Shown here piece by piece: positions 1-8,338 of a stretch of 64,000 nucleotides of DNA. The notes below the pieces were generated by a model. That model worked only from the letters and a program-made list of their open reading frames with translations. It was not told where the DNA came from and made no database searches. The translations under genes and the position numbers were made by a program. Numbering within the stretch: the stretch's first letter is position 1; the number at the start of each line of letters is the position of its first letter. The DNA comes from JAXMEB01 sp046348545 (GTDB taxonomy: Bacteria > Pseudomonadota > Gammaproteobacteria > Berkiellales > Berkiellaceae), in assembly GCA_046348545.1 (NCBI GenBank), contig JAXMEB010000004.1, forward strand, positions 372,001 to 436,000, read 5' to 3'.

Positions 1-38
1 GGCGGATTGTGGGAGAGGGTGAAAGCGACCTCGGCCTG

Positions 39-827
39 TTATTTGAGGCGAGTAGCTTGTTGAATCACATCCAGCAATAACGGGTGAGTTTTAAGGTTCC
101 CTGCGACCAAAGTGCGCTGACCTAGGATATCTTTGCTGCCATCAAAGGTGCTGACAACCCCGCCGGCTTCATGGATCATGAGCGCGGCTGCGGCGAAATC
201 CCAATCTTGTAATCCATATTCCCAAAAGCCATCCAAACGTCCTGCCGCAACGTAGGCTAAATCAAGAGCCGCTGCGCCCGCGCGTCGAATACCGGAGGCG
301 AGTGGGAACAATGATTTTAAAATCGCTAAGTACTCATCCATGATGCTAACTTCACGGAATGGAAAACCTGTTCCCAGCAGTGCGTTATCCAGCGTAGGGG
401 TTGTGCTGATCCGCATACGTCTTGCGTTAAGCTGAGCGCCTTGTCCGCGTGATGCGGTAAAGAGCTCATCGCGGATCGGATCGTAGATGATGCCATGCTC
501 AACACGATCACGCTCTTTGACAGCTATCGAAACACAAAATTGCGGAAATCCATGAACGAAATTAGTGGTACCGTCTAGTGGATCGATAATCCAAGTCGTA
601 TCATCCCCTTTGATTTCACCGCATTCTTCGCTGAGAATGCTATGGTGAGGATAAGCTTTTTGGATGACTCGAAGAATCGAATCTTCGACTGCTCTATCGA
701 CCTGTGTGACATAGTCATGTTTGCTTTTAGTCTCAATCTGAAGGGGGGGCTTCTCATCATAAGCCCTGCGCATCAATTTACCGCCTTCGCGGGCCGCTTT
801 AACGCCAATGTTAACTAAAGGGTGCAT
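39..827 (-). CDS. suhB: Inositol-1-monophosphatase family protein SuhB
   Basis: A 262-residue protein of the Mg2+-dependent inositol monophosphatase family. It hydrolyses myo-inositol phosphates; in E. coli SuhB also works with Nus factors in rRNA transcription. Visible motifs are the acidic EE pair near residues 67-68, the metal-binding block IDPLDGTTNF at 81-90 (Asp82 and Asp85) and QDWDFAAA near 207-214. Length is normal for the family. It is divergent from trmJ, the same arrangement as in many gammaproteobacteria, with about 105 bp between the two starts that must hold both promoters. The ATG at 827 gives the usual N-terminus. Family certain; substrate inferred. Confidence 0.95.
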   Translation of the reverse strand: MHPLVNIGVKAAREGGKLMRRAYDEKPPLQIETKSKHDYVTQVDRAVEDSILRVIQKAYPHHSILSEECGEIKGDDTTWIIDPLDGTTNFVHGFPQFCVSIAVKERDRVEHGIIYDPIRDELFTASRGQGAQLNARRMRISTTPTLDNALLGTGFPFREVSIMDEYLAILKSLFPLASGIRRAGAAALDLAYVAAGRLDGFWEYGLQDWDFAAAALMIHEAGGVVSTFDGSKDILGQRTLVAGNLKTHPLLLDVIQQATRLK

Positions 828-933
828 GGTTATCTTACTTTCATGGAAAGGAAACGATTATAATCCCCGAAGCTTTGAAGTCAAAGTTAAAACCCTTAAT
901 AGATTCTACCCTGGTAAGATAAAAGTTACAAAG

Positions 934-1653
934 ATGACAAAATATATACGAATTGTGCTCGTTGAACCCTCTCATCCAGGCAATATTGGTGCTACTGCAA
1001 GGGCGATGAAAACAATGGGCTTGATGCGATTGTATTTGGTGAATCCCCTCCGTTTTCCAGATGAGGAAGCTGTGGTTCGAGCGGGTCGAGCGGTTGAGAT
1101 ATTGGATAATGCTGTCATTTGTTCTAATTTAAATCATGCTTTGTTTGACTGTGGATTGGTTTTTGGGACCAGTGCTCGGGATAGAGCGTTGAATTGGCCC
1201 GCTATGAGTCCAGAAGGCGCAGCTCAGAAAACATCCAATGTGCTTGGTTCAACGGATGTTGCTTTTGTATTTGGCAGAGAACGGACAGGGCTGACAAATG
1301 AAGAATTGGCAGCTTGTCACATCCAAATTAATATTCCGACCAATCCAGACTATCCCTCCTTAAATCTCGCTAGCGCAGTTCAGATAGTCACTTATGAAAT
1401 TTATAAGCAATTAAATAGAGAAAAAAGAATCTCAACAGCTAAAGAGAGTGTGGCATTAGCGACGAGTCAAGAGATAGCTTCTTTTTACGATCACCTAGAA
1501 AAAACGTTGATTGAAGTAGAGTTTTTAGATCCGGCACTTCCGAAGCATTTGATGGCTCGATTGAAGCGGTTATTTGGCAAGGCGGAATTAGAGCAGCAGG
1601 AGGTTAATATCTTAAGAGGTATTTTGACGGCAGTTCGTCGTAAAATCAATTGA
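934..1653 (+). CDS. trmJ: tRNA (cytidine/uridine-2'-O-)-methyltransferase TrmJ
   Basis: A SPOUT-class methyltransferase (239 residues) that 2'-O-methylates position 32 of several tRNAs using S-adenosylmethionine. SPOUT signatures are visible: VEPSHPGNIGATARAMKTMG near the N-terminus, the FVFGRERTGLTNEEL loop and the knot segment IPTNPDYPSLNLASAVQ. The open frame extends upstream to 808, but the upstream 42 codons look non-coding and would overlap the suhB start; the ATG at 934 gives the family-typical N-terminus TKYIRIVLVEPSHPGN. In many relatives trmJ directly precedes iscR; here two accessory genes and several repeats separate them. Confidence 0.93.
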   Translation: MTKYIRIVLVEPSHPGNIGATARAMKTMGLMRLYLVNPLRFPDEEAVVRAGRAVEILDNAVICSNLNHALFDCGLVFGTSARDRALNWPAMSPEGAAQKTSNVLGSTDVAFVFGRERTGLTNEELAACHIQINIPTNPDYPSLNLASAVQIVTYEIYKQLNREKRISTAKESVALATSQEIASFYDHLEKTLIEVEFLDPALPKHLMARLKRLFGKAELEQQEVNILRGILTAVRRKIN

Positions 1654-1762
1654 GCTTACGCCCCCTCCCTTTCGTCTCTTGAGCTTACCTTTCGTCTGAT
1701 TCTGATGGACATAAGGCTCATTTAAAATATCATTGAAATCTTTTAATGTGTAGAGAATCAAG

Positions 1763-3352
1763 ATGTTTGGCCAAGCTTTAAGCTTTTGTGAAAAAAATAT
1801 TCCATTTCGAAATATCAATATTGAAAAAACTTCTCTAAAAGAAGACCAATTTCTCAAATATGTAAGTAAAAACCAAACATTGAAAGATATCAGAGAATAT
1901 ATTGAAAAAACGGATGATGGTAAAATTTTGCTAAATGAATTACTTGTGGCATTAAAAAACAAAGATGGCAGTGCAAGTATATTTTCTAACGATTATGCAC
2001 TGATGCTTACACAACTTCTGTTCGAAAAGGGGCAAGTCTCAGACATGGAGCGTCTTACTGTTTTTCAATATTTGACTATTTTAAGAACATATACAGAAAG
2101 GCAATCCCTTCGAGAGGAAGATAGCGATTTAAAAGTTATATGTGATGTTGAGTTGATTTCTTCAAATAATCCAAAATACAAATCATATCTTTACCAATAC
2201 TTAGGTAATATATTTTCGACCTTGGCAAGAGGAATCCTTAGAGATAGAAACAGTCCAGATTTAATAATCGTGGTAGATGACTCAAGGCGGTTTGCATTTA
2301 GCATCGATAAAGTGATCGATAGTATGCGAACGATGCGTAATTTTGAAGATTGCATGATTGTCATACATCAACCCAAAAATGGGCAAATACAACATCCTTC
2401 ATATGAGCCTTTGCTGGAATTTGCATTGACTGGTTTAACTAATAATTCATTCTATATTGAAGATGAGAGGGTGATTGTTTTGCCTTCGATTTCAGTTTTT
2501 GAATTAATTCAAAAACAAATTAATCCTGATTTTTGCTTTGAGCAGTCACCGATGCTTGGATGGATTAAGCCCGAGACGCTATTTAATAACTTCCATAAAA
2601 ACAGATCTCATCCCATTTCAATTTATTCTAATCACATTAAATCGAACCCACCATCTGTACATTCATTGCGGGGCGGCCCAGCCTTTACGATGCTGCACGA
2701 CTTATTTCACACAAGAATGGTTTCTTTGATTTTTTCTGATAAAATGTATCAATTTTATACGAATCAACTGATTCCTTTTTCTATACAGTTCCAAAAGTCA
2801 TTTTGCCGAATTAATGGGATTGAATTTAACTCATTGAATAGTTTTGTCGAATTCACTAACGATTACCTTTTGACAAAGCAAAATCGTTTTGCAGAAATAT
2901 TAAAATTATGCTTCAACGTTATCTCAGGTTTGCCAATGAAGGATAGCCACAAAAAAATGGCGTGCTTTTTTCTTATTGTTGCTTTTGAAAATATTAATCA
3001 GGAACTTTTGGATTGTTATGATTTGAATTCTTTTGAAAGACCGCAGGATTGGCAAGGCGGTGAGTCGAGCGAGGCGTTAGCAAAGATCAAAAATAATAAT
3101 ATTATTGCCCCTCATTGTTTATCTGAGTGGGATGATAACAGTATGTGTAACTTACTCAAAACGATAAAGAAAGTAATTAAGGTCAAAAATAACTTATCTC
3201 ATAATTATTTACCATCCTACGGTAGCATCAACAACATCGGTGAAAGTCTATCTCTGATGACAAACGATGCGAACTACGCTAATGCTTCGAAGAAGAGAAA
3301 GGGAGATAGCGAGAGTAATGATGAGAGAGTTTATAAAAAAGTAAAGTTATAA
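1763..3352 (+). CDS. Unknown 529-residue protein with a bipartite nuclear-localisation-like C-terminus
   Basis: I do not recognise this family. The protein is soluble-looking, without a signal peptide or clear membrane span. A central segment contains LHDLFHTRMVS, and the last 20 residues (510-529) carry KKRK, a 10-residue acidic/polar spacer and KKVK, the textbook spacing of a bipartite nuclear localisation signal. The start ATG at 1763 follows a GAGAATCAAG stretch that can act as a ribosome binding site. It lies between trmJ and the isc operon, where many relatives have no extra gene, and a palindromic repeat follows its stop. It is a plausible secreted effector, but a basic C-terminus alone is weak evidence. 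Confidence 0.75.
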   Translation: MFGQALSFCEKNIPFRNINIEKTSLKEDQFLKYVSKNQTLKDIREYIEKTDDGKILLNELLVALKNKDGSASIFSNDYALMLTQLLFEKGQVSDMERLTVFQYLTILRTYTERQSLREEDSDLKVICDVELISSNNPKYKSYLYQYLGNIFSTLARGILRDRNSPDLIIVVDDSRRFAFSIDKVIDSMRTMRNFEDCMIVIHQPKNGQIQHPSYEPLLEFALTGLTNNSFYIEDERVIVLPSISVFELIQKQINPDFCFEQSPMLGWIKPETLFNNFHKNRSHPISIYSNHIKSNPPSVHSLRGGPAFTMLHDLFHTRMVSLIFSDKMYQFYTNQLIPFSIQFQKSFCRINGIEFNSLNSFVEFTNDYLLTKQNRFAEILKLCFNVISGLPMKDSHKKMACFFLIVAFENINQELLDCYDLNSFERPQDWQGGESSEALAKIKNNNIIAPHCLSEWDDNSMCNLLKTIKKVIKVKNNLSHNYLPSYGSINNIGESLSLMTNDANYANASKKRKGDSESNDERVYKKVKL

Positions 3353-3416
3353 ATACAACAACCCTGTTTGCCACTTATTGAAAACTTACTTGAATAACTT
3401 GTCTTTAACTCGTTAC

Positions 3417-3544
3417 TATACCCACAACAGATGATTTTTCGGGTAGGCGCCGAGCGTTCGAGACGCAGGAGTGTACACAAAGTACATGATTGCGGTGAGA
3501 ATCGCGAAGGCAACAACCCCGAAAATTCAGCTGTGAAGGGTATA
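3417..3544 (+). repeat. 128-bp palindromic mobile repeat (family A), copy 1
   Basis: Begins TATACCCACAACAGATG and ends GCTGTGAAGGGTATA; the two ~35-bp ends are imperfect inverted repeats of each other. It has the same length as copies at 4930, 10807 and 20353. Read on the + strand it contains an open 42-codon frame starting YPQQMIFRVGA and ending NNPENSAVKGI. It sits between the unknown gene ending at 3352 and the Ntn hydrolase gene starting at 3605. Confidence 0.93.
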
Positions 3545-3604
3545 TTCACTCATTTATAATGTTGATGAAAATGATTAAGAGCAAGATAAAGTAAGGGGTA
3601 AAGC

Positions 3605-4894
3605 ATGTTTGATGGCGTTTCTTCGAGTCGAATTACTGAATTAACACTGTCTGGTTCCTTTCAAGAAATGGGGCAACAGTATATTGCCCAAGCTGGCGAT
3701 ACAATATTGTCACAATTTCAGGTCATGAGAAGGAAATGGTTTGATTCGTTAGAGCCTGTCGAGTTGACTGAATTTCAAACTAAAATACAAAGCTTATTGA
3801 TGTTATGTAAACAAAATGATGTATTTTATCCGAATGAAATGAAGCGCTTTATGAATGGCATGGCCGAAACAGAGTTTGCTAAAAATAATAATTTGTCTTT
3901 AGATGATTTCATTATGATGGATTTAGCGCTCTTTCTATCTGCATTTCATCCAAAATTCTTATCGGAGGTCAAATCCTCTGTAGATCATTGTTCATATTTT
4001 GCTATCACTGAGGATCGAAAAGTTGGGCTTGGTCGAACATTAGATTGGCCGAAAATGCCTATGACTGTTTTAAATCAAAATTTAACTATCCTCCACTTGC
4101 AATGCACGGAAGCAAATTACCCTCATCAAGTAACCGTGATGGGGCCTGCAGGTAGTATTTCTGCTTTCACAATTACAAATGAGAAAGGATTATTCTGGGC
4201 TCATAATAGTGGTACGACGGCGATGCATATTAAAAGCCCTAGATTTGATAGACCTTATGTTGCAGCTGATGCGGTTTTAAAAATGTTTAAATGTGGCGAT
4301 TTTGAAACACTAAAAAGCAGCATAGTAGCTTCACCCTGTGGTTATCCAAGCATCATAAATATTGCGGGTCCTGGTGATTATGAAATGGCTTCGATTGAGG
4401 CTTGTCCGATTGATCCAAGGTATCCAGATAATCTCGCGGGCTTTGTCAATATTTTACATGCGAGAGGAGCTAAAAATGCCATTCATCCTGAAGATAACGT
4501 AAAAAAAAGAGGGTATGTTGCAACGAATCTGGTAAGGGGTGATTGGGAAAAGATACTTGGAAAGCCGCCAGCTGAGAATACACCGACTTACGCCAGAGAA
4601 CGTAAGATGGTGTTGGAGAAAAAAATCAATCAAGCACACCCTGAGGGTAAGTTAATGAGTATCTTAACCTCTTATCTCTCCGGAAGATTTGAAGGTCAAG
4701 ATCCGGAAGGCGTTAATAAGGTATGGCCACCTCAAGCACCTTTTAATGATGATAGGACAACCACACATTATTCAGTTGCTTATGTTCCGTGCAAACAGAA
4801 ACTCAAGGTTAGCGTTCAAATGCTTGAAGGAGAGGGGCACCAAGAGCATGGTATGCCTACACCTTGGAAATCAATCCGAACGTCTCGACACTGA
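3605..4894 (+). CDS. C45-type (acyl-CoA:6-APA / carcinine hydrolase-like) Ntn hydrolase
   Basis: A 429-residue protein resembling the C45 family of autoproteolytic N-terminal-nucleophile hydrolases/acyltransferases, which cleave or form amide bonds. The likely self-processing site is Cys129 in VDHCSYFA, followed by the family-like GRTLDW block at 143-148 and a later MGPAGSISAFTITNEKGL segment typical of the central beta layers. No signal peptide is evident, so a cytoplasmic or secreted-effector location are both open. The ATG at 3605 is preceded by GTAAGGGGTAAAGC, a good ribosome binding site. A TATAAT at 3555-3560 could be its -10 box, though no good -35 is seen. Substrate unknown. Confidence 0.7.
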   Translation: MFDGVSSSRITELTLSGSFQEMGQQYIAQAGDTILSQFQVMRRKWFDSLEPVELTEFQTKIQSLLMLCKQNDVFYPNEMKRFMNGMAETEFAKNNNLSLDDFIMMDLALFLSAFHPKFLSEVKSSVDHCSYFAITEDRKVGLGRTLDWPKMPMTVLNQNLTILHLQCTEANYPHQVTVMGPAGSISAFTITNEKGLFWAHNSGTTAMHIKSPRFDRPYVAADAVLKMFKCGDFETLKSSIVASPCGYPSIINIAGPGDYEMASIEACPIDPRYPDNLAGFVNILHARGAKNAIHPEDNVKKRGYVATNLVRGDWEKILGKPPAENTPTYARERKMVLEKKINQAHPEGKLMSILTSYLSGRFEGQDPEGVNKVWPPQAPFNDDRTTTHYSVAYVPCKQKLKVSVQMLEGEGHQEHGMPTPWKSIRTSRH

Positions 4895-4903
4895 GTTTTC
4901 CTG

Positions 4904-4922
4904 ACCCCAGTTCGGGGTTTTT
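4904..4922 (+). terminator. Rho-independent-like terminator after the Ntn hydrolase gene
   Basis: ACCCC-AGTTC-GGGGT forms a 5-bp hairpin immediately followed by a T run, ten bases after the stop codon at 4894. The same segment, with a weaker stem, follows iscX at 10699; it forms the left edge of the larger repeat described at 4904-5286. Confidence 0.55.
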
Positions 4923-4929
4923 GGGGAAC

Positions 4930-5057
4930 TATACCCTTCACAGCTGAATTTTCGGGGTTGTTGCCTTCGCGATTCTCATCGCAGTCATGTACTTTGTGTA
5001 CACTCCTGCGTCTCGAACGCTCGGCGCCTACCCGAAAAATCATCTGTTGTGGGTATA
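4930..5057 (-). repeat. Family A palindromic mobile repeat, copy 2, inserted in family B
   Basis: The same 128-bp element as copy 1, in opposite orientation, starting TATACCCTTCACAGCTG and ending TTGTGGGTATA on the + strand. The second family-B copy at 10699 lacks it at the matching place (GGGAACTATCGTCAT), so the empty site is known: a TA became TATACCC...GGGTATA. Its 42-codon frame is open on the - strand. Confidence 0.93.
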
Positions 5058-5325
5058 TCGTCATCCCGCACAGCGGTCATCACACGAAGTGTGTAGCGTC
5101 TGATGCGGGATCCAGAATTTTATCAAATCTCAGCTAATAATTTGATTGCTGATAATTTCGAATAAGCGGCCAAGGCCGCGTGAATACTAATTCCGCATCA
5201 CACGCTGCGCACTTTGTGCGCTTATCGCTCTGCGGAATGACGTCATTACAAACCAACCCTGCCTTCAAAAACTCCGAATTGAGGTTTCTTGAGTTCGAGC
5301 TACCCTGGGACAAGGGCTGATCGGA

Positions 5326-5350
5326 ATACTTGACTAAGTCGGTAGGTTAT
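5326..5350 (+). promoter_or_regulatory. Candidate type 1 IscR operator upstream of iscR
   Basis: The 25 bases start ATACTTGACT, a perfect match to the left half-site of the type 1 IscR motif as I recall it (ATASYYGACT), then a 5-base spacer and GGTAGGTTAT, which matches 7 of 10 positions of the right half-site. It lies 34 bases before the iscR start. This suggests autorepression by [2Fe-2S]-IscR as in E. coli. The consensus is recalled and no search was run. Confidence 0.65.
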
Positions 5351-5384
5351 GAGAAAGTCCTCTTGAATTTTCAAGGGGATAGCT

Positions 5385-5816
5385 ATGAAGCTTACTACAA
5401 AAGGTCGCTATGCAGTCACCGCGCTGTTAGATCTGGCAATCCATGCTCAATCGCACCCAACCACTGTTTCTGAGTTAGCTGAAAGACAAGGGTTGTCTCA
5501 AGCTTACCTAGAGCGTTTAACGCTCGTTTTAAAGAACAAAGGGCTATTAACCAGTACCAGAGGGCCTGGTGGTGGCTACCAGCTTGGACGAGCGCCAGAT
5601 TCAATCTCAATAGCAGAAATCATTCAAGCGGTTGAAGAGCCCATTGATGCCACTCAATGCAAGGGCAAATCAAATTGCCAAAAGGGTACGATGTGTTTGA
5701 CCCATCATCTTTGGGCAGAACTGAATCAAGAAATTCTGAAATTTTTAAATGGACTCACGCTCCATCAACTCGCGATGCGATCACCCATCAATCAAAACAC
5801 AGAGGTCTTGTCATGA
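5385..5816 (+). CDS. iscR: Fe-S cluster assembly regulator IscR
   Basis: A 143-residue Rrf2-family winged-helix regulator that senses [2Fe-2S] cluster supply and represses the isc operon when loaded. The DNA-binding region contains LKNKGLLTSTRGPGGGY; the cluster ligands Cys92, Cys98, Cys104 and His107 fall at the same residue numbers as in E. coli. The ATG at 5385 has GGGGATAG upstream. Its stop overlaps the iscS start by ATGA. First gene of the isc operon, immediately after the family-B repeat and the candidate operator. Confidence 0.97.
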   Translation: MKLTTKGRYAVTALLDLAIHAQSHPTTVSELAERQGLSQAYLERLTLVLKNKGLLTSTRGPGGGYQLGRAPDSISIAEIIQAVEEPIDATQCKGKSNCQKGTMCLTHHLWAELNQEILKFLNGLTLHQLAMRSPINQNTEVLS

Positions 5817-7030
5817 CGGATGACATCAATCAAATATATTTGGATTATGCTGCGACAACACCGATTGACCCACGCGTTGTGACGGTCATGATAGATTGCT
5901 TGCAACATCACTATGGCAATCCAGCCTCGCGATCACATCGCTTTGGCTGGCAAGCAGAACAATTAGTCGATACAGCTCGTGAACAAGTCGCCTCACTGAT
6001 TCATGCCGACCCGAGAGAGATTGTATTTACGTCAGGCGCGACCGAATCAAATAATTTAGCACTTAAAGGGGCCGCACACTTTTATGCACGTCGCGGTAAG
6101 CATATTGTCACTTGCAAAACAGAGCATAAGGCAGTTCTGGATACTTGTCGCCAATTAGAGCGAGAAGGGTTTGAAGTGACTTACTTATCTCCAAAACAAA
6201 ATGGTCTTCTGGATCTCGATGAATTTAAGAAAGCTCTCAGAGACGATACGATTCTCGTTTCGATTATGCATGCCAATAATGAAATTGGGGTGATTCAAGA
6301 TATTGAAAAGATTGGTCAGATTACACGTGAGCGCGGCATTATTTTTCATGTTGATGGAGCCCAAAGTGTTGGCAAAATTCCGCTGGATATGGAAAATAAT
6401 AATATCGATCTGCTTTCAATATCAGCTCATAAAATGTATGGTCCCAAAGGGATTGGTGCGCTTTATGTGAGACGTAAACCTAGAATACGCCTGGAAGCGC
6501 AGATGCATGGTGGCGGACATGAGCGTGGTATGCGATCAGGTACGCTGGCAACACATCAGATTGTCGGGTTTGGAGAGGCGTGCCGTATTGCAGAGTCCGA
6601 GATGTTAGAAGAGGCCGTTCGAATTAAAGTCCTGCGAGACAAATTATTAGCCGGTGTTCAAGAGATTGAGGCTATGCAAGTGAACGGTGATTTGAATCAA
6701 AGATTGCCTGGTAGTTTGAATATCAGTTTCAATTATGTGGAAGGCGAGTCTCTCATCATGGGATTGAAAGAGTTAGCGATTTCATCGGGTTCAGCGTGTA
6801 CTTCGGCTAGTTTAGAGCCTTCTTATGTACTACGTGCTTTAGGATTAAGTGATGAATTGGCGCATAGCTCCTTACGGTTTTCTGTTGGACGTTTTACAAC
6901 CGAAGAAGACATTGATCAGGCAATTGTAGCGATTCATCGTGTGATTGGCCGTCTTCGTGAAATGTCTCCACTATGGGAGATGTATAAATCAGGTATCGAT
7001 TTAAACAAAGTAGAATGGGCAGCACATTGA
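5813..7030 (+). CDS. iscS: Cysteine desulfurase IscS
   Basis: A PLP enzyme of 405 residues (E. coli: 404) that takes sulfur from cysteine as a persulfide and passes it to IscU and tRNA thiolation enzymes. From the ATG at 5813 the PLP lysine is Lys207 in SAHKMYGPKG and the persulfide cysteine is Cys329 in SSGSACTSASLEPS. An open frame extends back to 5657 inside iscR, but the family N-terminus (IYLDYAATTPIDPRV) and the ATGA overlap with iscR support 5813. Translational coupling with iscR is likely. Confidence 0.97.
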   Translation: MTDDINQIYLDYAATTPIDPRVVTVMIDCLQHHYGNPASRSHRFGWQAEQLVDTAREQVASLIHADPREIVFTSGATESNNLALKGAAHFYARRGKHIVTCKTEHKAVLDTCRQLEREGFEVTYLSPKQNGLLDLDEFKKALRDDTILVSIMHANNEIGVIQDIEKIGQITRERGIIFHVDGAQSVGKIPLDMENNNIDLLSISAHKMYGPKGIGALYVRRKPRIRLEAQMHGGGHERGMRSGTLATHQIVGFGEACRIAESEMLEEAVRIKVLRDKLLAGVQEIEAMQVNGDLNQRLPGSLNISFNYVEGESLIMGLKELAISSGSACTSASLEPSYVLRALGLSDELAHSSLRFSVGRFTTEEDIDQAIVAIHRVIGRLREMSPLWEMYKSGIDLNKVEWAAH

Positions 7031-7051
7031 GTAATTAGATGGGGAATAATC

Positions 7052-7438
7052 ATGGCTTATAGTCAAAAAGTAATTGATCATTATGAAAATCCTCGGAATG
7101 TCGGTAGTCTGGATGATCACAACGAACATGTCGGAACCGGCATGGTGGGAGCACCAGCTTGTGGTGATGTGATGAAATTACAGATTCAAGTTAATCCACA
7201 AAATGGTGTCATTGAAAAAGCTGTTTTTAAAACATACGGCTGTGGATCTGCGATTGCGTCAAGCTCGCTCGCAACGGAGTGGCTGCAGGGTAAAACCTTA
7301 GATCAAGCGCTTGAGATTAAAAATACGGATTTGGCGCAAGAGTTAAGCCTGCCACCAGTAAAAATACATTGCTCACTACTTGCTGAAGATGCGATTCGAG
7401 CGGCTTTAAAAGATTATCGTTCCAAACAGGAAAAGTAA
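7052..7438 (+). CDS. iscU: Fe-S cluster scaffold IscU
   Basis: 128 residues. The scaffold on which [2Fe-2S] clusters are built with sulfur from IscS. Ligands Cys37, Asp39, Cys64 and Cys107 are visible (PACGDV, YGCGSA, KIHCSL), as is the LPPVK chaperone-recognition motif at 100-104 bound by HscA. Ribosome binding site GGGGAA lies 8 bases before the ATG. Located 21 bp after iscS. Confidence 0.97.
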   Translation: MAYSQKVIDHYENPRNVGSLDDHNEHVGTGMVGAPACGDVMKLQIQVNPQNGVIEKAVFKTYGCGSAIASSSLATEWLQGKTLDQALEIKNTDLAQELSLPPVKIHCSLLAEDAIRAALKDYRSKQEK

Positions 7439-7439
7439 A

Positions 7440-7814
7440 ATGACGATGTTACCGCCGGGTGATCCGGGTCTCAACATTGCTGATACTGCGCTTTCACACA
7501 TCAAAGCGTTATTAGCCTCCAGCGCGGAAGAAAATAAGCCGGTTGGCCTTCGGGTACATGTTAAAAAAGCAGGTTGCTCAGGGTATGAGTATGATTTAAG
7601 TTTCGCTTATAGGGACAGTCAAACTGCTCATGATTTTCTTTTTGAAAAAGAAGGGATTATTGTTCTTGTCGATCAGGAAATCTATATTAAGTTTTTAAAA
7701 GGTGGCACAACGTTAGAGTATGTTAAGGAAGGTCTCAATGAAGGGTTGCAGTTTAAAAATCCGAATGTTGTGGCTCAATGTGGTTGCGGTGAAAGTTTCA
7801 CATTGAATGATTGA
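7440..7814 (+). CDS. iscA: A-type Fe-S carrier IscA
   Basis: An A-type carrier protein that transfers Fe-S clusters or iron to client proteins. The three ligands are Cys46 (KKAGCSGYEY), Cys114 and Cys116 (AQCGCGESF). At 124 residues it is longer than E. coli IscA (107) because of about 11 extra N-terminal residues. It begins one base after the iscU stop, so the genes are probably translationally coupled. SufA or ErpA are alternatives on sequence alone, but the operon position argues for IscA. Confidence 0.94.
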   Translation: MTMLPPGDPGLNIADTALSHIKALLASSAEENKPVGLRVHVKKAGCSGYEYDLSFAYRDSQTAHDFLFEKEGIIVLVDQEIYIKFLKGGTTLEYVKEGLNEGLQFKNPNVVAQCGCGESFTLND

Positions 7815-7834
7815 AAGGTTTGAAAGTTGTTAGT

Positions 7835-8338
7835 ATGCAGAATTATTTTGAACTATTTCAATTAGCGCCGACGTATGAAATAGAGATAACTAGGCTCAAA
7901 TTACGTTATTATGAGCTTCAGCAGCAATTTCATCCTGATCAGTATCAAGAGGCTGCTGAAAAACGACAAGCCTCTCAGTTATCGGCTTATATCAACGATG
8001 CTTATCAAACACTCCAGTGCGGAATAAAACGAGCGACTTATCTTTTAAGTCTTAATGGTATTCAACTTAATCAAACCCAGACGGTAACTCTGTCACCGGA
8101 GTTTTTAATGGAACAAATGGCCTTTCGTGAAAGGCTGGTCGAATGCAAATCAGATAAAGCATCTCTTAGAGCATTTTTAGAAGATATGACGCAGTGTATT
8201 CTGAGAAATGAACGCAAATTATCTAGCTTGTTCGAAGCGTGGTCTGAAAATATCGATAATATTAAAAATTTAATCAACGAGATGCAATTTTATCAAAAAC
8301 TTAAAAGTGAATCGGAGCGATTCTTATGGGATTGTTGA
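7835..8338 (+). CDS. hscB: Co-chaperone HscB
   Basis: A J-domain co-chaperone (167 residues) that delivers IscU to HscA and stimulates its ATPase. The HPD motif is in QFHPDQYQ. A TTG at 7811 keeps the frame open upstream, but the ATG at 7835 gives the typical start QNYFELFQL (compare MDYFTLF in E. coli), so 7835 is preferred. It overlaps the hscA start by 13 bases. Confidence 0.93.
   Translation: MQNYFELFQLAPTYEIEITRLKLRYYELQQQFHPDQYQEAAEKRQASQLSAYINDAYQTLQCGIKRATYLLSLNGIQLNQTQTVTLSPEFLMEQMAFRERLVECKSDKASLRAFLEDMTQCILRNERKLSSLFEAWSENIDNIKNLINEMQFYQKLKSESERFLWDC

Larger units (their letters stand above)
4904..5286. repeat. Large palindromic repeat (family B), copy 1, upstream of iscR
   Basis: Apart from a family-A insertion at 4930-5057, this stretch matches 10699-11094 almost throughout, from the ACCCCAGTTCGG hairpin to CTCCGAATTGAGGTT. 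Its body is an imperfect inverted repeat: CGTCATCCCGCACAGCG near 5059 is mirrored by CGCTCTGCGGAATGACG ending near 5242, with inner arms around CACACGAAGTGTG and GCGCACTTTGTGCGC. No convincing protein is encoded. Together with copy 2 it brackets the isc operon as direct repeats about 5.8 kb apart. Confidence 0.88.

Noticed and set aside
808..933. Upstream extension of the trmJ frame to an ATG at 808
   Set aside because: The extra 42 residues are not family-like and overlap the divergent suhB start; the ATG at 934 fits better.
4816..5064. 82-residue frame on the - strand through the family-A repeat
   Set aside because: It is the element's open frame joined to sequence antisense to the Ntn hydrolase gene; no start signal or independent support. 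Treated as a property of the repeat.
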